From Arthrobacter sp. NicSoilC5 (GTDB lineage Bacteria; Actinomycetota; Actinomycetes; Actinomycetales; Micrococcaceae), in contig NZ_AP024660.1 in the NCBI RefSeq assembly GCF_019977395.1, forward strand, positions 558,001 through 622,000: 64,000 nucleotides of DNA. The letters run 5' to 3'. Shown here piece by piece: positions 16,718-25,196 of this stretch. Position numbers and translations under genes: made by a program. The first letter of the stretch is position 1, and every line of letters begins with the position of its first letter. Under the pieces are notes generated by a model. It was not told the DNA's origin and made no database searches. It saw only the letters and a list, made by a program, of their open reading frames with translations.

Positions 16718-17395
16718 ATGCGAACAGACTTCGATCCGAAACAACTGGGTCCGCGGGACTTCTACAAATTCCTTACGTCAGTAGTGGTTCCGCGGCCCAT
16801 CGCCTGGGTTTCGAGCACCTCCCCGGCAGGGGTAGACAACCTGGCGCCCCATTCGTTCTTCACGGTTGCCTCAGTGGACCCCCCGATCATTCAGTTCACC
16901 TCGGTGGGCGAGAAGGATTCGCTGCGGAACATCGAGGCAACCGGGGAGTTCGTGGTGAACCTCGCCCCGGCAGCGTTGATCCAGGAGGTCAACGCCACCG
17001 GGACCAACTTCAGCGCAGATGTGAGCGAATTCGACGCCGCCGGCCTGGCCCGTGAGCCCAGCGCGGCGGTCCGGCCGCCCAGGGTCAAGGAGTCTCCGGC
17101 CGTTCTGGAATGCTCGCTTCACCAGACCCTGCGCATGGGTGACTGCGTCCTGGTGTTCGGCCTGGTGGTGCACGCGTCCGTCTCATCCCAGGTGCTCAGC
17201 GGTGACCATCCGGACGTGGCCGGGCTTGATCCGCTGTCACGGCTGGGCGGGGACGAATGGGGCATGCTTGGCCCCATCCGTCACTTGCCGCGGATCCGCG
17301 CGTCGCAGTGGCCTGGTTCTTTCACCCCGCGGGAGGGGCACATGACTGAGCCTGGCACGGGAGGCATACAAACCCCGGGGGAGGCAGGCTCCTGA
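16718..17395 (+). CDS. Flavin reductase-like FMN-binding protein
   Basis: A 225-residue flavoprotein of the flavin reductase/DIM6-NTAB family with the typical PRPIAWVSSTSPAGVDNLAPHSFF and GEFVVNLA segments that bind FMN. Members either supply reduced flavin to mono-oxygenases or reduce substrates directly. It lies between an organic-acid-type MFS importer and a crotonase-like enzyme, and its stop overlaps the next start as TGATG. No oxygenase component is adjacent. Its role in a catabolic pathway is inferred. Confidence 0.85.
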   Translation: MRTDFDPKQLGPRDFYKFLTSVVVPRPIAWVSSTSPAGVDNLAPHSFFTVASVDPPIIQFTSVGEKDSLRNIEATGEFVVNLAPAALIQEVNATGTNFSADVSEFDAAGLAREPSAAVRPPRVKESPAVLECSLHQTLRMGDCVLVFGLVVHASVSSQVLSGDHPDVAGLDPLSRLGGDEWGMLGPIRHLPRIRASQWPGSFTPREGHMTEPGTGGIQTPGEAGS

Positions 17396-18168
17396 TGGCC
17401 ACGGTCAGTGTTGACGGGGCGGAGTCCATTGCCACGATCTCCTTCGGCAGCGGTGGGAGGCTCAATGCCCTGGGGGAGCGGGACTGGGAGGATTTGCGGT
17501 GCGCAGTGCACGGCCTGGCCTCCGACCCGACCCTGCGCGCTGTCGTGGTGCGCGGCCGCGGTGGAGTGTTTTGCGCCGGCTCCGACATCCGCGAATGGGA
17601 CGGGACGTCGGGCACGGACGTTGGCCGGACCTTTGACGTGTTGGAAGCCGCCCTGCAGGCGCTCGAGGACTTGCCCGTCCCAACCCTGGCGGTGGTCGAA
17701 GGGGTTGCGGCCGGCGGGGGCTGCCAGCTTGCCCTTGCCTGCGACCTGCAGCTCCTGACCCCCACAGCACGGATGGGGATGCCTGTGGCACGCCTGGGCT
17801 TGCTGGTTCCGCCCACCTTCGCCGCCCGTCTGGCACTACGGGTAGGTCCGTCCCGGGCCAAGGACCTTCTCTACACGGGCCGCATGCTGACGGCGCGCCA
17901 GGCGTGGGACATGGGGCTGGTCACCACCCTGGCCCCGGACGACAACGCAGACGCTGCGCTCGCTGCGGTCCTCGACCCGTGGAAGGGAGCCTCAGCGGCT
18001 TCCTTGAGGGCATCGAAAGCGGCGGTGGATGAGGGCCTGCGCCTCCTGACGGAGGCCGGCCGCCGCGCGCCAAAGGGCCCTGCGGTGGATCCCGTCGAGT
18101 TCCCGGACCGGGTCACGGGCTTTCTCCACCGCCGGACCGGGGCGGGTCCGCCGGCTCCACCACCGTGA
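17395..18168 (+). CDS. Enoyl-CoA hydratase/isomerase-family protein lacking the usual glutamates
   Basis: A 257-residue crotonase-fold protein. The oxyanion-hole segments are clear (GVFCAGSDIREW and GVAAGGGCQLALACD). At the place where hydratases have Pro-Glu followed by a second catalytic Glu, this protein reads GMPVARLGLLVPPTFAARLALRVG, so both catalytic glutamates appear absent. It may be an isomerase, decarboxylase or thioester hydrolase, or inactive. Translation is coupled to the flavin reductase through the overlapping TGATG. Its last 56 bases overlap the 3' end of the SDR gene on the other strand. Confidence 0.85.
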   Translation: MATVSVDGAESIATISFGSGGRLNALGERDWEDLRCAVHGLASDPTLRAVVVRGRGGVFCAGSDIREWDGTSGTDVGRTFDVLEAALQALEDLPVPTLAVVEGVAAGGGCQLALACDLQLLTPTARMGMPVARLGLLVPPTFAARLALRVGPSRAKDLLYTGRMLTARQAWDMGLVTTLAPDDNADAALAAVLDPWKGASAASLRASKAAVDEGLRLLTEAGRRAPKGPAVDPVEFPDRVTGFLHRRTGAGPPAPPP

Positions 18169-19000
18169 TGTCCAACGGCATCCTGTTTGCCCGCCGCAGG
18201 CGGCCGCCCAGCACGTTGCGCAGGCTGTGCGTGACCATCCGCCGCCGGGTCAGGAACCGGAATTCCGCGGCATCTGAGGTCACGAGGTCCAGGATGGGCC
18301 GCGCCGCCTCACGCGGGGCCTGCCCCAACAGGCCGACCACCACCTGCAGGCCGGTGAGGCGCTGCCCGTACCCTGCCTGCGCCGTCACACGCCCCAGGAG
18401 GTCGGTCTCCACCAGTCCGGGGTTCATGCCGTGCACCCGGACACCGGTGCCTTTGGTTTCCAGCCGCAGGGTCTCCGTGAACTGGCGGACCCACCGCTTG
18501 CTTGACGCGTAGGCGTTCTGCAGCGCCACCGGACCCCGGTCGCCCTGGCCGTACAGGTTGACCAGGTCGCCATGGCCCTGGCCCAGGAACACAGGCAAAG
18601 CAACCCTGGAGCCGTGGAACGTACCCAGGATGTTGGTGCGCACCACCCGCGTGAAGTCATCGATGGGCGTCGACGCCGTGGGTCCGAAAACCCCCGAGGT
18701 GCCGGCGTTGTTGACCCAGATATCCAACGTCCCCCGGGCCAGGGCCTCGTCCCGGAGCGCCGCAACGTCTCCCGGCTCGGCGGTGTCGCAGCGCCTGCCG
18801 GACGCCGCGATCCCTTCAGCGCGCAGGCGCTGGACGGCGGCAGCAACGCCGTCGTCCGACCTGGCTGCCAGCACCACCGCCGCGCCGTGCAGGCCCAGGA
18901 CCCGGGCCATTTCAAACCCCAGCCCGCGCGACGAGCCAGTCACCACCGCCACGCGGCCGCGAAGGACGTCGTGGGCGGGCACCGCCCGTCGGGTACGCAT
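18113..19000 (-). CDS. Short-chain dehydrogenase/reductase
   Basis: A 295-residue classical SDR. The Rossmann motif TGSSRGLG binds the nicotinamide cofactor, NNAG is intact, and the catalytic Tyr-Lys pair appears in YASSKRW with an upstream region around LVNLYGQGD where the catalytic Ser is usually found; that Ser is not obvious. A ~20-residue extension precedes the Rossmann fold. The ATG at 19000 has GAGGA just upstream. It ends inside the crotonase gene, a 56-nt convergent coding overlap, and starts 10 nt after the UvrA-like gene, so those two may share a transcript. Substrate unknown. Confidence 0.88.
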   Translation of the reverse strand: MRTRRAVPAHDVLRGRVAVVTGSSRGLGFEMARVLGLHGAAVVLAARSDDGVAAAVQRLRAEGIAASGRRCDTAEPGDVAALRDEALARGTLDIWVNNAGTSGVFGPTASTPIDDFTRVVRTNILGTFHGSRVALPVFLGQGHGDLVNLYGQGDRGPVALQNAYASSKRWVRQFTETLRLETKGTGVRVHGMNPGLVETDLLGRVTAQAGYGQRLTGLQVVVGLLGQAPREAARPILDLVTSDAAEFRFLTRRRMVTHSLRNVLGGRLRRANRMPLDITVVEPADPPRSGGGESP

Positions 19001-19009
19001 TCCTCTGTC

Positions 19010-21655
19010 CTACGCCCCCGGGCGCCCGGGGGCAAGGTGCGCCCGCCCCGGGCGGCCCTTGCCGGCGGATGCCGCCTGCAGTGCCGCCGCGAGGTAAGGG
19101 GCCGTGCGGCTGCTGCGGGAACGGGCGACGGCGGCCGGGTCACCGGCGGCGACGATCGTACCGCCGGCGTCGCCACCAGCGGGTCCCAGGTCCATGACCC
19201 AGTCTGCGTCGGCCACCACGTCCATGGCGTGTTCCACAACGATGACCGTGTTCCCGGCATCGACCAGGCGGTTCAACTGCGCCATCAGGAGCTGGACGTC
19301 GGCAGGGTGCAGCCCCGTGGTGGGTTCGTCCAGGAGGTACAGGGTGTGCCCGCGCCGGGCCCGCTGCAGTTCGGTGGCCAGCTTGATCCGCTGCGCCTCG
19401 CCGCCGGAAAGTTCGGTGGCGGGCTGGCCCAGCCGGAGGTAGCCCAGGCCCACTTCCTGCAGGGTCTGCAGGGACCGTGCGGCCGCGGGAACCGCGGCCA
19501 GGAAACCGGCCGCGGCGTTGACCGTCATGCCCAGTACTTCCGCGATGTTCCTGCCCTGGTAGGTGACCTCGAGGGTCTCGGGGTTGTATCGGGTGCCCCC
19601 GCATTCAGGGCACGGGCCGTAACTGCCGGGAAGGAACAGCAGCTCCACGGCCACGAAGCCTTCGCCCTGGCAGGTCTCGCACCGTCCACCGGCCACATTG
19701 AAGGAAAAGCGTCCCGGGCCGAACCCCCGGCTCCTGGCGGCATCGGTGGCGGCGAATTCCTTGCGGACGGCATCGAACAGCCCCGTGTAGGTGGCCAGGT
19801 TGGACCGCGGCGTGCGCCCGATCGGTTTCTGGTCCACCTTCACCAGGCGGTCGATCCGTTCCAGCCCGGAGACGTGCCCCACGGTCAACGGTCCGCCCTG
19901 TTCCTCGACGTCGTCCTCCGGCTCCCCGTCGGGTGCCGCGGTACCGGCTTCACCGGTGCCGCGAAGTGCTGCGCCGGCAACGTCGGCGAGGACCCGGCTG
20001 ACCAGCGTGGATTTCCCGGAGCCCGAGACGCCCGTGACCGCTGTCAGGACGCCGAGCGGAAAGGCGGCGTCCAGGTCCCGCAGGTTGTGGCGGCTGACGC
20101 CCCGCAGTTCCAGCCAGCCGGAGGGTTCCCGCAGGGCATCCCTGCCCGCGCCGTCAGCGGCCGCCCCTGGTTCTTTCGCACCTGTTCCGCCCGGGAAAAG
20201 GAACGGACGCGTCACCGACTCCGGCACCTCATCGAGGCCCTGCACGGGCCCGCTGTACAGTACCTCTCCGCCGTCCTCCCCGGCCCTGGGCCCAACATCC
20301 ACAAGCCAGTCAGCCCGGCGGACCATGTCCATGTTGTGTTCCACCACGAACACGGAGTTTCCCGACGACTTGAGCTGGTCCAGGACCGCCAGGAGAGGTT
20401 CGGCGTCCGCCGGGTGCAGACCCGCCGACGGCTCATCCAGCACGTAGATCACGCCGAACAGCCCCGACCTGAGCTGGGTGGCGATCCTGAGGCGCTGCAT
20501 TTCCCCCGGCGAGAGCGTGGGGGTGGCCCGCCCCAGCGCCAGATACCCCAGGCCCAGTTCCAGCAGCACATTGATGCGCTGGAGGAGGTCGCGGGTGATG
20601 GCCACAGCCACCTCATTGGACTCGGAGGACTGCTTGCGGGACGCAGTTCCCGCTGTGGCCAGCCTGGTGGTGGGGCGGATGATGTCCGCGAGTTCGGTCA
20701 TGGGCACGGCGCTGAGCCCGGCGATGGTCTGCCCTGCGAAGGTCACTGCGAGGGCCTCAGGCCTGAGCCCGGTTCCACTGCATTGCGGGCAGGGCCCGGT
20801 TTCCATGAAGCGCAGCACCTTTTCCCGCATGGCGGGGCTTTTGGAGTCGAGCAGGGTGTGCATGACGTAGCTCCTGGCGCTCCAGAAGCGGCCCTTGTAC
20901 GGTTTGGCCACCCGGTCGCGCTGCGGCGTTACTTCCACCACGGGCTGTTCCTCGGTGAAGAGGATCCAGTCGCGGTCTTTTTTGGGCAGTTGCCGCCAGG
21001 GGATGTCCACGTCGTAGCCCAGGTGGGTGAGGATGTCGCGGAGGTTCTTGCCCTGCCACGCGCCGGGCCAGGCCGCAATGGCGCCGTCGCGGATGCTCAG
21101 GGACGTGTCCGGAACCAGGGATGCCTCGCTGACGGTGTGGGCGGTGCCCAGGCCGTGGCACTGCGGGCAGGCGCCTGCTGCGGTGTTGGGGGAGAAGGCG
21201 TCCGAGTCCAGCGGCGCTGCGCCCTCCGGGTAGCTGCCTGCACGGGAGAACAGCATGCGCAGCGAATTGGACAGCGTGGTGACGGTCCCCACGGTGGACC
21301 GGGACGTCGCCGTTCCCCGGCGCTGTTGGAGTGCGACGGCGGGCGGCAGCCCGGTGATCAGGTCCACCTTGGGGTTGTGGCCCTGCTGGATGAGGCGGCG
21401 GGCGTAGGGCGCCACCGATTCGAAGAACCGGCGCTGCGCCTCCGCGTAGATGGTGCCGAAGGCCAGGGACGACTTGCCGGAACCGGAAACCCCGGTGAAC
21501 GCCACGATCGCATCCCGCGGCACATCGACGCTGACGTTTCGCAGGTTGTTTTCGCGGGCGCCGCGCACGCGGACGAAGCCGTTTTCGTCGTGATCCGCGG
21601 TGGGGCCGGGGATGTTCAGCTCGGTCAGTTCATCAGCGTTCTGTTTGGCATGCAC
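19010..21655 (-). CDS. UvrA-like ABC ATPase (UvrA paralogue)
   Basis: An 881-residue protein with two ABC ATPase halves: Walker [10 protein letters not shown] near the N-terminus and GVSGSGKST in the second half, ABC signatures [15 protein letters not shown] and [15 protein letters not shown], and CxxC zinc modules ([30 protein letters not shown]). It is shorter than canonical UvrA (about 940-960 residues) and resembles the UvrA2/DrrC-like group linked to drug or DNA-damage tolerance. Because a stand-alone uvrB lies at 55772 without uvrA, the true uvrA is probably elsewhere. GTG 21655 is preferred since TACAGT lies 7 nt before it (leaderless); the longer reading would need TTG 21676. Confidence 0.88.
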   Translation of the reverse strand: MHAKQNADELTELNIPGPTADHDENGFVRVRGARENNLRNVSVDVPRDAIVAFTGVSGSGKSSLAFGTIYAEAQRRFFESVAPYARRLIQQGHNPKVDLITGLPPAVALQQRRGTATSRSTVGTVTTLSNSLRMLFSRAGSYPEGAAPLDSDAFSPNTAAGACPQCHGLGTAHTVSEASLVPDTSLSIRDGAIAAWPGAWQGKNLRDILTHLGYDVDIPWRQLPKKDRDWILFTEEQPVVEVTPQRDRVAKPYKGRFWSARSYVMHTLLDSKSPAMREKVLRFMETGPCPQCSGTGLRPEALAVTFAGQTIAGLSAVPMTELADIIRPTTRLATAGTASRKQSSESNEVAVAITRDLLQRINVLLELGLGYLALGRATPTLSPGEMQRLRIATQLRSGLFGVIYVLDEPSAGLHPADAEPLLAVLDQLKSSGNSVFVVEHNMDMVRRADWLVDVGPRAGEDGGEVLYSGPVQGLDEVPESVTRPFLFPGGTGAKEPGAAADGAGRDALREPSGWLELRGVSRHNLRDLDAAFPLGVLTAVTGVSGSGKSTLVSRVLADVAGAALRGTGEAGTAAPDGEPEDDVEEQGGPLTVGHVSGLERIDRLVKVDQKPIGRTPRSNLATYTGLFDAVRKEFAATDAARSRGFGPGRFSFNVAGGRCETCQGEGFVAVELLFLPGSYGPCPECGGTRYNPETLEVTYQGRNIAEVLGMTVNAAAGFLAAVPAAARSLQTLQEVGLGYLRLGQPATELSGGEAQRIKLATELQRARRGHTLYLLDEPTTGLHPADVQLLMAQLNRLVDAGNTVIVVEHAMDVVADADWVMDLGPAGGDAGGTIVAAGDPAAVARSRSSRTAPYLAAALQAASAGKGRPGRAHLAPGRPGA

Positions 21656-21662
21656 CGCTTCG

Positions 21663-21668
21663 ACTGTA
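21663..21668 (-). promoter_or_regulatory. -10 box for leaderless uvrA-like gene
   Basis: On the minus strand TACAGT ends 7 nt before GTG 21655. No Shine-Dalgarno lies between, and the box falls within the longer TTG-started reading, which argues for the shorter start. Confidence 0.45.
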
Positions 21669-21808
21669 GTAGCCAACGGTGCGTGGCCGGAACTTTCGGG
21701 GATCTGTCGGGACGGCGCGGACGGATTTACACTGAAGCATTCCGCGGCGCGGGCAAGGAAAGCCGGCCGCGGAGCAGGAGATCAACTACATATCTGGAAG
21801 GGCCGGCC

Positions 21809-22633
21809 ATGGGCAACGCGTCGCAGGGAGCTAACAGGGCAGTATCCGGGGCGGCCTCGGCGGGCCGCAGCCCGGCGGTACGCGTTCTGGCCCGTACCGG
21901 ATATGTCTTCATCGGCCTGCTTCATATCCTGATCGGTGCCATTGCCTTGCAGTTGACCAGGGGCCAGGGTGGAGAAGCTGACCAGTCCGGGGCGCTGGGA
22001 AGCCTGGCATCCAAGCCGGGGGGCGGGATCCTGCTCTGGGCCGGCACTGTTGCCTGTGCGGCGCTTGCCCTCTGGATGCTCAGCGAGGCTGCTTTTGGGG
22101 CGCGCACGGAGACCGACTCCAAGAAGAAACTGAAGAAAGCTGCCGGTGCTGCGGGGAAAGCTGTGATTTTCGCTTTCCTTGCCTTTACCTTCGGCGTCTT
22201 TGCCGCAGGGGGCAGCAAGAACTCCAGCCAGTCGGCCAGCGATTTCACCGCAAAGTTGATGGGAGCGCCCGCCGGGGTGGTGCTTCTGGTGGTGCTGGGG
22301 CTGGCGGTCATTGCAGGCGGCGTCCTTTACGCCTACCGGGGCGTTTCCAGGAAGTTCATGGAGGACCTGCAGGACCCGGGCAACGCGCGGACCGCCGTGG
22401 AATGGCTTGGCATCATCGGTTATGCAGCCAAGGGTGTGGTGCTCGCCGTCGTGGGTGTCCTGGTCATCGTGGCGGCAGTAACCGCCGATCCGTCCAAATC
22501 CTCCGGCCTCGACGGCGGCTTGAAGACCCTGGGCGCGCAGCCCTACGGCGGGATCCTCCTCGCCGCCATCGCCGCGGGCCTCATCTGCTACGGCGTGTAC
22601 TCGATGGCGAGGGCGCGGTACGGGAAGTTCTAG
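21809..22633 (+). CDS. DUF1206 integral membrane protein
   Basis: A 274-residue membrane protein made of three similar units, each with two hydrophobic helices: around ARTGYVFIGLLHILIGAI, around KAAGKAVIFAFLAFTFGVFAAG and around IGYAAKGVVLAVVGVLVIVAA. This is the DUF1206 pattern; function unknown. GGAAGG precedes ATG 21809. Its stop (TAG 22631-22633) lies in the first copy of a 21-bp tandem duplication, and the convergent hydrolase gene uses the second copy for its own stop. Confidence 0.9.
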   Translation: MGNASQGANRAVSGAASAGRSPAVRVLARTGYVFIGLLHILIGAIALQLTRGQGGEADQSGALGSLASKPGGGILLWAGTVACAALALWMLSEAAFGARTETDSKKKLKKAAGAAGKAVIFAFLAFTFGVFAAGGSKNSSQSASDFTAKLMGAPAGVVLLVVLGLAVIAGGVLYAYRGVSRKFMEDLQDPGNARTAVEWLGIIGYAAKGVVLAVVGVLVIVAAVTADPSKSSGLDGGLKTLGAQPYGGILLAAIAAGLICYGVYSMARARYGKF

Positions 22634-22656
22634 CCGCGGTACGGGAAGTTCTAGCC
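22615..22656. repeat. 21-bp perfect tandem duplication at a convergent gene junction
   Basis: Two identical 21-bp units occupy 22615-22635 and 22636-22656, followed by a partial third (GCGGTACC). Each contains the palindrome CTAG, which reads as a TAG stop on both strands. The plus-strand DUF1206 gene stops in copy 1 (22631-22633) and the minus-strand hydrolase stops in copy 2 (22651-22653). Confidence 0.9.
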
Positions 22657-23421
22657 GCGGTACCCGAGAACCGCCAGCGCTTCCGCCAGCGGGGCGCGCA
22701 GGGCAGGTCCGTGGCCCGGAAGGACAACCGGGGATTCCAACCCGGCCAGGTTCTGCAGGGCGGCTTCGGCTGCGGCCGGATCTGCGTGGTACATCGGGTG
22801 CAGCATCTGCGGTCCGGAAGTCCGGCTGATCGGGTGGCCGCTGACGAAGCAGTCGCCCACGGCGATGGCACCCGCCCCGGGCAGGTGGATGGCTGCATTG
22901 CCTGGCGTATGGCCGGGCACTGGTACGGCAACGGGCCGGCCAGGCAGGGCCCGGAGCCTGTCAGCGTCCCACGCTTCGGCCGCCGGCACTGGCTTGGCAC
23001 CCAGGGCACCCGCCCTGATGACGTGCACCATCCAGCGGAAGATGCGCGGCTTCCAGGCCCGGCGGATGACCTGGCCGAAGGTGACCTGGTGCTTCTCCTT
23101 ACCCTGGACGTGGGCCAGCTCCCCGGGGGCGCACAGGACCGGGGTTCCGAATGTTTCGGAGAAGAAGGCGGCAGTGCCCGTGTGGTCCACATGTCCATGC
23201 GTGACCAGCAGGGCAAGGGCGTTGGCCGGTTCCAGGCCCAGATGGCGGATCGAGGCAAGGACGTTGCTGCGGTCACCGGGGTAGCCGCTGTCGAGAAGGA
23301 TGAACCCGGAAGGGTCCCGCACCACGATCCAGTTGGAGGCCGGCCCTTCGGCGAAGTAGACGCCGGGCGCCTGCTCGGAAATTTTGGTTGCGGGATTCCA
23401 CCCGGTTGCCTGCCGCTGCAC
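22651..23421 (-). CDS. Metallo-beta-lactamase-fold hydrolase
   Basis: A 256-residue MBL-fold hydrolase with the zinc-binding HGHVDH motif (residues 75-80), GHTPGN (third metal ligand region), VGDC (bridging Asp) and PGHG near the C-terminus. Such proteins act as lactonases, thioesterases or glyoxalase II-like enzymes; the substrate is not predictable. GTG 23421 is the most upstream start that keeps the N-terminus of usual length; no good ribosome site is seen. Much longer readings extend antisense through the SGNH gene and are rejected. It converges on DUF1206. Confidence 0.88.
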   Translation of the reverse strand: MQRQATGWNPATKISEQAPGVYFAEGPASNWIVVRDPSGFILLDSGYPGDRSNVLASIRHLGLEPANALALLVTHGHVDHTGTAAFFSETFGTPVLCAPGELAHVQGKEKHQVTFGQVIRRAWKPRIFRWMVHVIRAGALGAKPVPAAEAWDADRLRALPGRPVAVPVPGHTPGNAAIHLPGAGAIAVGDCFVSGHPISRTSGPQMLHPMYHADPAAAEAALQNLAGLESPVVLPGHGPALRAPLAEALAVLGYRG

Positions 23422-23542
23422 GGATACAGCGTAGCCCGCGGCTGCAGTGCAGCCTGGTCGGCGCCGCCCGGCCTGACCCCGGACGGCGGCCACCAGGGTA
23501 CCTAATGCCCTAAAGGTTCCTGTGCAGTCGCTGTGCATCCTG

Positions 23543-23570
23543 TTGATCCTGGTCACCTTGGCCCTAAAGT
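23543..23570 (+). promoter_or_regulatory. Promoter of the SGNH hydrolase gene
   Basis: TTGATC (23543-23548) and TAAAGT (23565-23570) are 16 nt apart, about 98 nt before ATG 23668. The -10 lies in GCCCTAAAGTATTCC (23561-23575), which resembles GCCCTAAAGGTTCC at 23507-23520, 54 nt upstream; such a pair could be an operator. Confidence 0.45.
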
Positions 23571-23667
23571 ATTCCCACAATTGCCTACGATGGGACACGG
23601 ACAAGAAGAAAAAACGGCCGGCGGGCAATTCCCCGGCCACCCGGAAATCCAGGCAGGAGGAGGTGCC

Positions 23668-24411
23668 ATGCAGGACAGTGCGCTGCTGCACGGGCATCCC
23701 GGTCGGCTGGTGACTGCCGGTGTGGCTGCCCTCCTCCTGGCCGTGACGTCGGGAAGTGCAGCCCGGACCCAGCCCCCGGCCACGGCGGCGCCCCCCGTCC
23801 GCGTTGTGGTGGTGGGGGACTCGCTGAGCACCGGTCACGGCACGTCGCCGCAGCAGGCGTGGCCGGCGTTGATGCGGACGGACCCGGAGGTGGCGGGCCT
23901 TGAGGTGGTCAACGCAGCCGAGGATGGAAGCGGCTACCTCAGCCTGGGCGACTACAACGGAACCTTCGGCACGCAGGTGGATGATTACGTCACCCCTGAC
24001 ACCGGGATCGTGGTTTTCTTCGGCTCGGAAAACGACCTCGGCTACGCCTCTGCCGACGTCGGCGACGCGGCCCTCGCCGCCATGGACAGGGCAGAAGCCC
24101 TTGCCCCGGACGCCAGGATCATTGTGGTGGGGCCGCCTTCGTACACCACGGACCCTGACCCCGGGCTCCTGGATATCAGCGACCAACTCAGGACTGCCAC
24201 TGCGCGGGCGGGCGGTGAGTACGTGGACCCGATCGCCGAGGGGTGGATCAGCGATGACTTTGATGACCTGATTGGCCCGGACGGCGACCATCCCACAGTG
24301 CTTGGGCAGCACTACCTGCTGGACCACATCGGCGCGTACCTTGAGCAGGCGGCGCCGGCGGCCGCGGCTGCGCTGGAAGGGCGCCAGGACCCGCGCAGGC
24401 CCGCCGCCTGA
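23668..24411 (+). CDS. Secreted SGNH/GDSL hydrolase
   Basis: A 247-residue extracellular esterase/lipase-like protein. The N-terminus has a Sec signal segment (LVTAGVAALLLAVTSGSA) and a Pro/Ala spacer. The nucleophile block VVVGDSLSTGHG follows at residues 47-58 (Ser52), and block V DGDHPTVLGQHYL carries the Asp/His pair near 205-208. ATG 23668 is preceded by AGGAGGAGGTG, a very strong ribosome site, so longer readings are not needed. Substrate may be a lipid or an acetylated glycan. Confidence 0.9.
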   Translation: MQDSALLHGHPGRLVTAGVAALLLAVTSGSAARTQPPATAAPPVRVVVVGDSLSTGHGTSPQQAWPALMRTDPEVAGLEVVNAAEDGSGYLSLGDYNGTFGTQVDDYVTPDTGIVVFFGSENDLGYASADVGDAALAAMDRAEALAPDARIIVVGPPSYTTDPDPGLLDISDQLRTATARAGGEYVDPIAEGWISDDFDDLIGPDGDHPTVLGQHYLLDHIGAYLEQAAPAAAAALEGRQDPRRPAA

Positions 24412-24436
24412 ACCTAAACACCCGGACCTGGGGCGC

Positions 24437-25138
24437 CTAGATCAGCGGCCAGGGATAGCGCCGGCCGGTGTGGTCAACGGGCAGCACCATCTCCTGCAGC
24501 ATCCGCTGGACCCTGCGTTGCAGGGCAACCACCTCGGCGGGATGGAGCAGCGCTGCCACGTCAGCCGGAACAGTGTCCGCCAGGGGACTGATGTCCGCCA
24601 GCAGGTTGTCCGGGATCGGCTCGCCGGCGAAGTCCCAGATCACCGTGCGCAGCTTGAAGGCGGCGGAAAAGCACAGGCCGTGGTCAATGCCCCAGATGCG
24701 GCCGTCCGCTCCGCGCAGGACATGCCCGCTTTTGCGGTCCGTGTTGTTGGCCACGTAGTCGAACAGGGCCATCCGGGCCAGTTCGTCGTGGGTTTCCGGG
24801 GAGTCAGCGTACAGGGTGAAGTAGTGTTCCTCGTGGTCGCCCTCGATGAACCACTGCAGCGACCCCACTCCAAGCGGGGCATCCGTGCGGACCACCGTGG
24901 GCGGCACCATTCCCCAGCCCAGCGCTTCGCTCAGCAGGTACGCGGCGCGCTCCCGGCGGTACAGGCCGGCGTCGAAATCCGCCAGGGGCCGCTCTCCTGC
25001 CTCCGGCTTGTAGACGGCCCAGGCGGAATCGTCACCGCAGGAGAGCTCCGCGAGGAACGTGGCATTGCTGCCGCTCATGATGCGGCCCAGCAGCTCCACG
25101 CGGCCCTCGGTGAGGAGGGTCAGCTCCCGCCCGGACAC
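24437..25138 (-). CDS. SCO1664-family protein, PI3/4-kinase-like fold
   Basis: A 233-residue protein of the actinobacterial SCO1664 family, distantly like phosphatidylinositol 3/4-kinases and HipA. Features are AVYKPEAGERPLADF (ATP-binding Lys), LARMALFDYVANNTDRKSGHV (catalytic-loop Asp/Asn region) and IWGIDHGLCF (metal-binding Asp). Substrate unknown. GTG 25138 is the only reasonable start before an upstream stop in frame. It lies 58 nt after the histidine-phosphatase gene on the same strand; these two families are habitually neighbours in actinobacteria, so a common pathway is likely. Confidence 0.8.
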   Translation of the reverse strand: MSGRELTLLTEGRVELLGRIMSGSNATFLAELSCGDDSAWAVYKPEAGERPLADFDAGLYRRERAAYLLSEALGWGMVPPTVVRTDAPLGVGSLQWFIEGDHEEHYFTLYADSPETHDELARMALFDYVANNTDRKSGHVLRGADGRIWGIDHGLCFSAAFKLRTVIWDFAGEPIPDNLLADISPLADTVPADVAALLHPAEVVALQRRVQRMLQEMVLPVDHTGRRYPWPLI

Positions 25139-25196
25139 CGCATGCCCCGTGCCGCCGCGTCCCGCGGCCAGTCGTTCCGTGCCGGACCGGATGGCA

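Noticed and set aside
18572..22633. An open frame of 1353 codons on the plus strand across the SDR and UvrA-like genes.
   Set aside because: Only the last 274 codons (DUF1206) look like protein. The rest is antisense to well-recognised genes and has the His/Arg/Gly/Pro-rich composition typical of GC-rich antisense frames.
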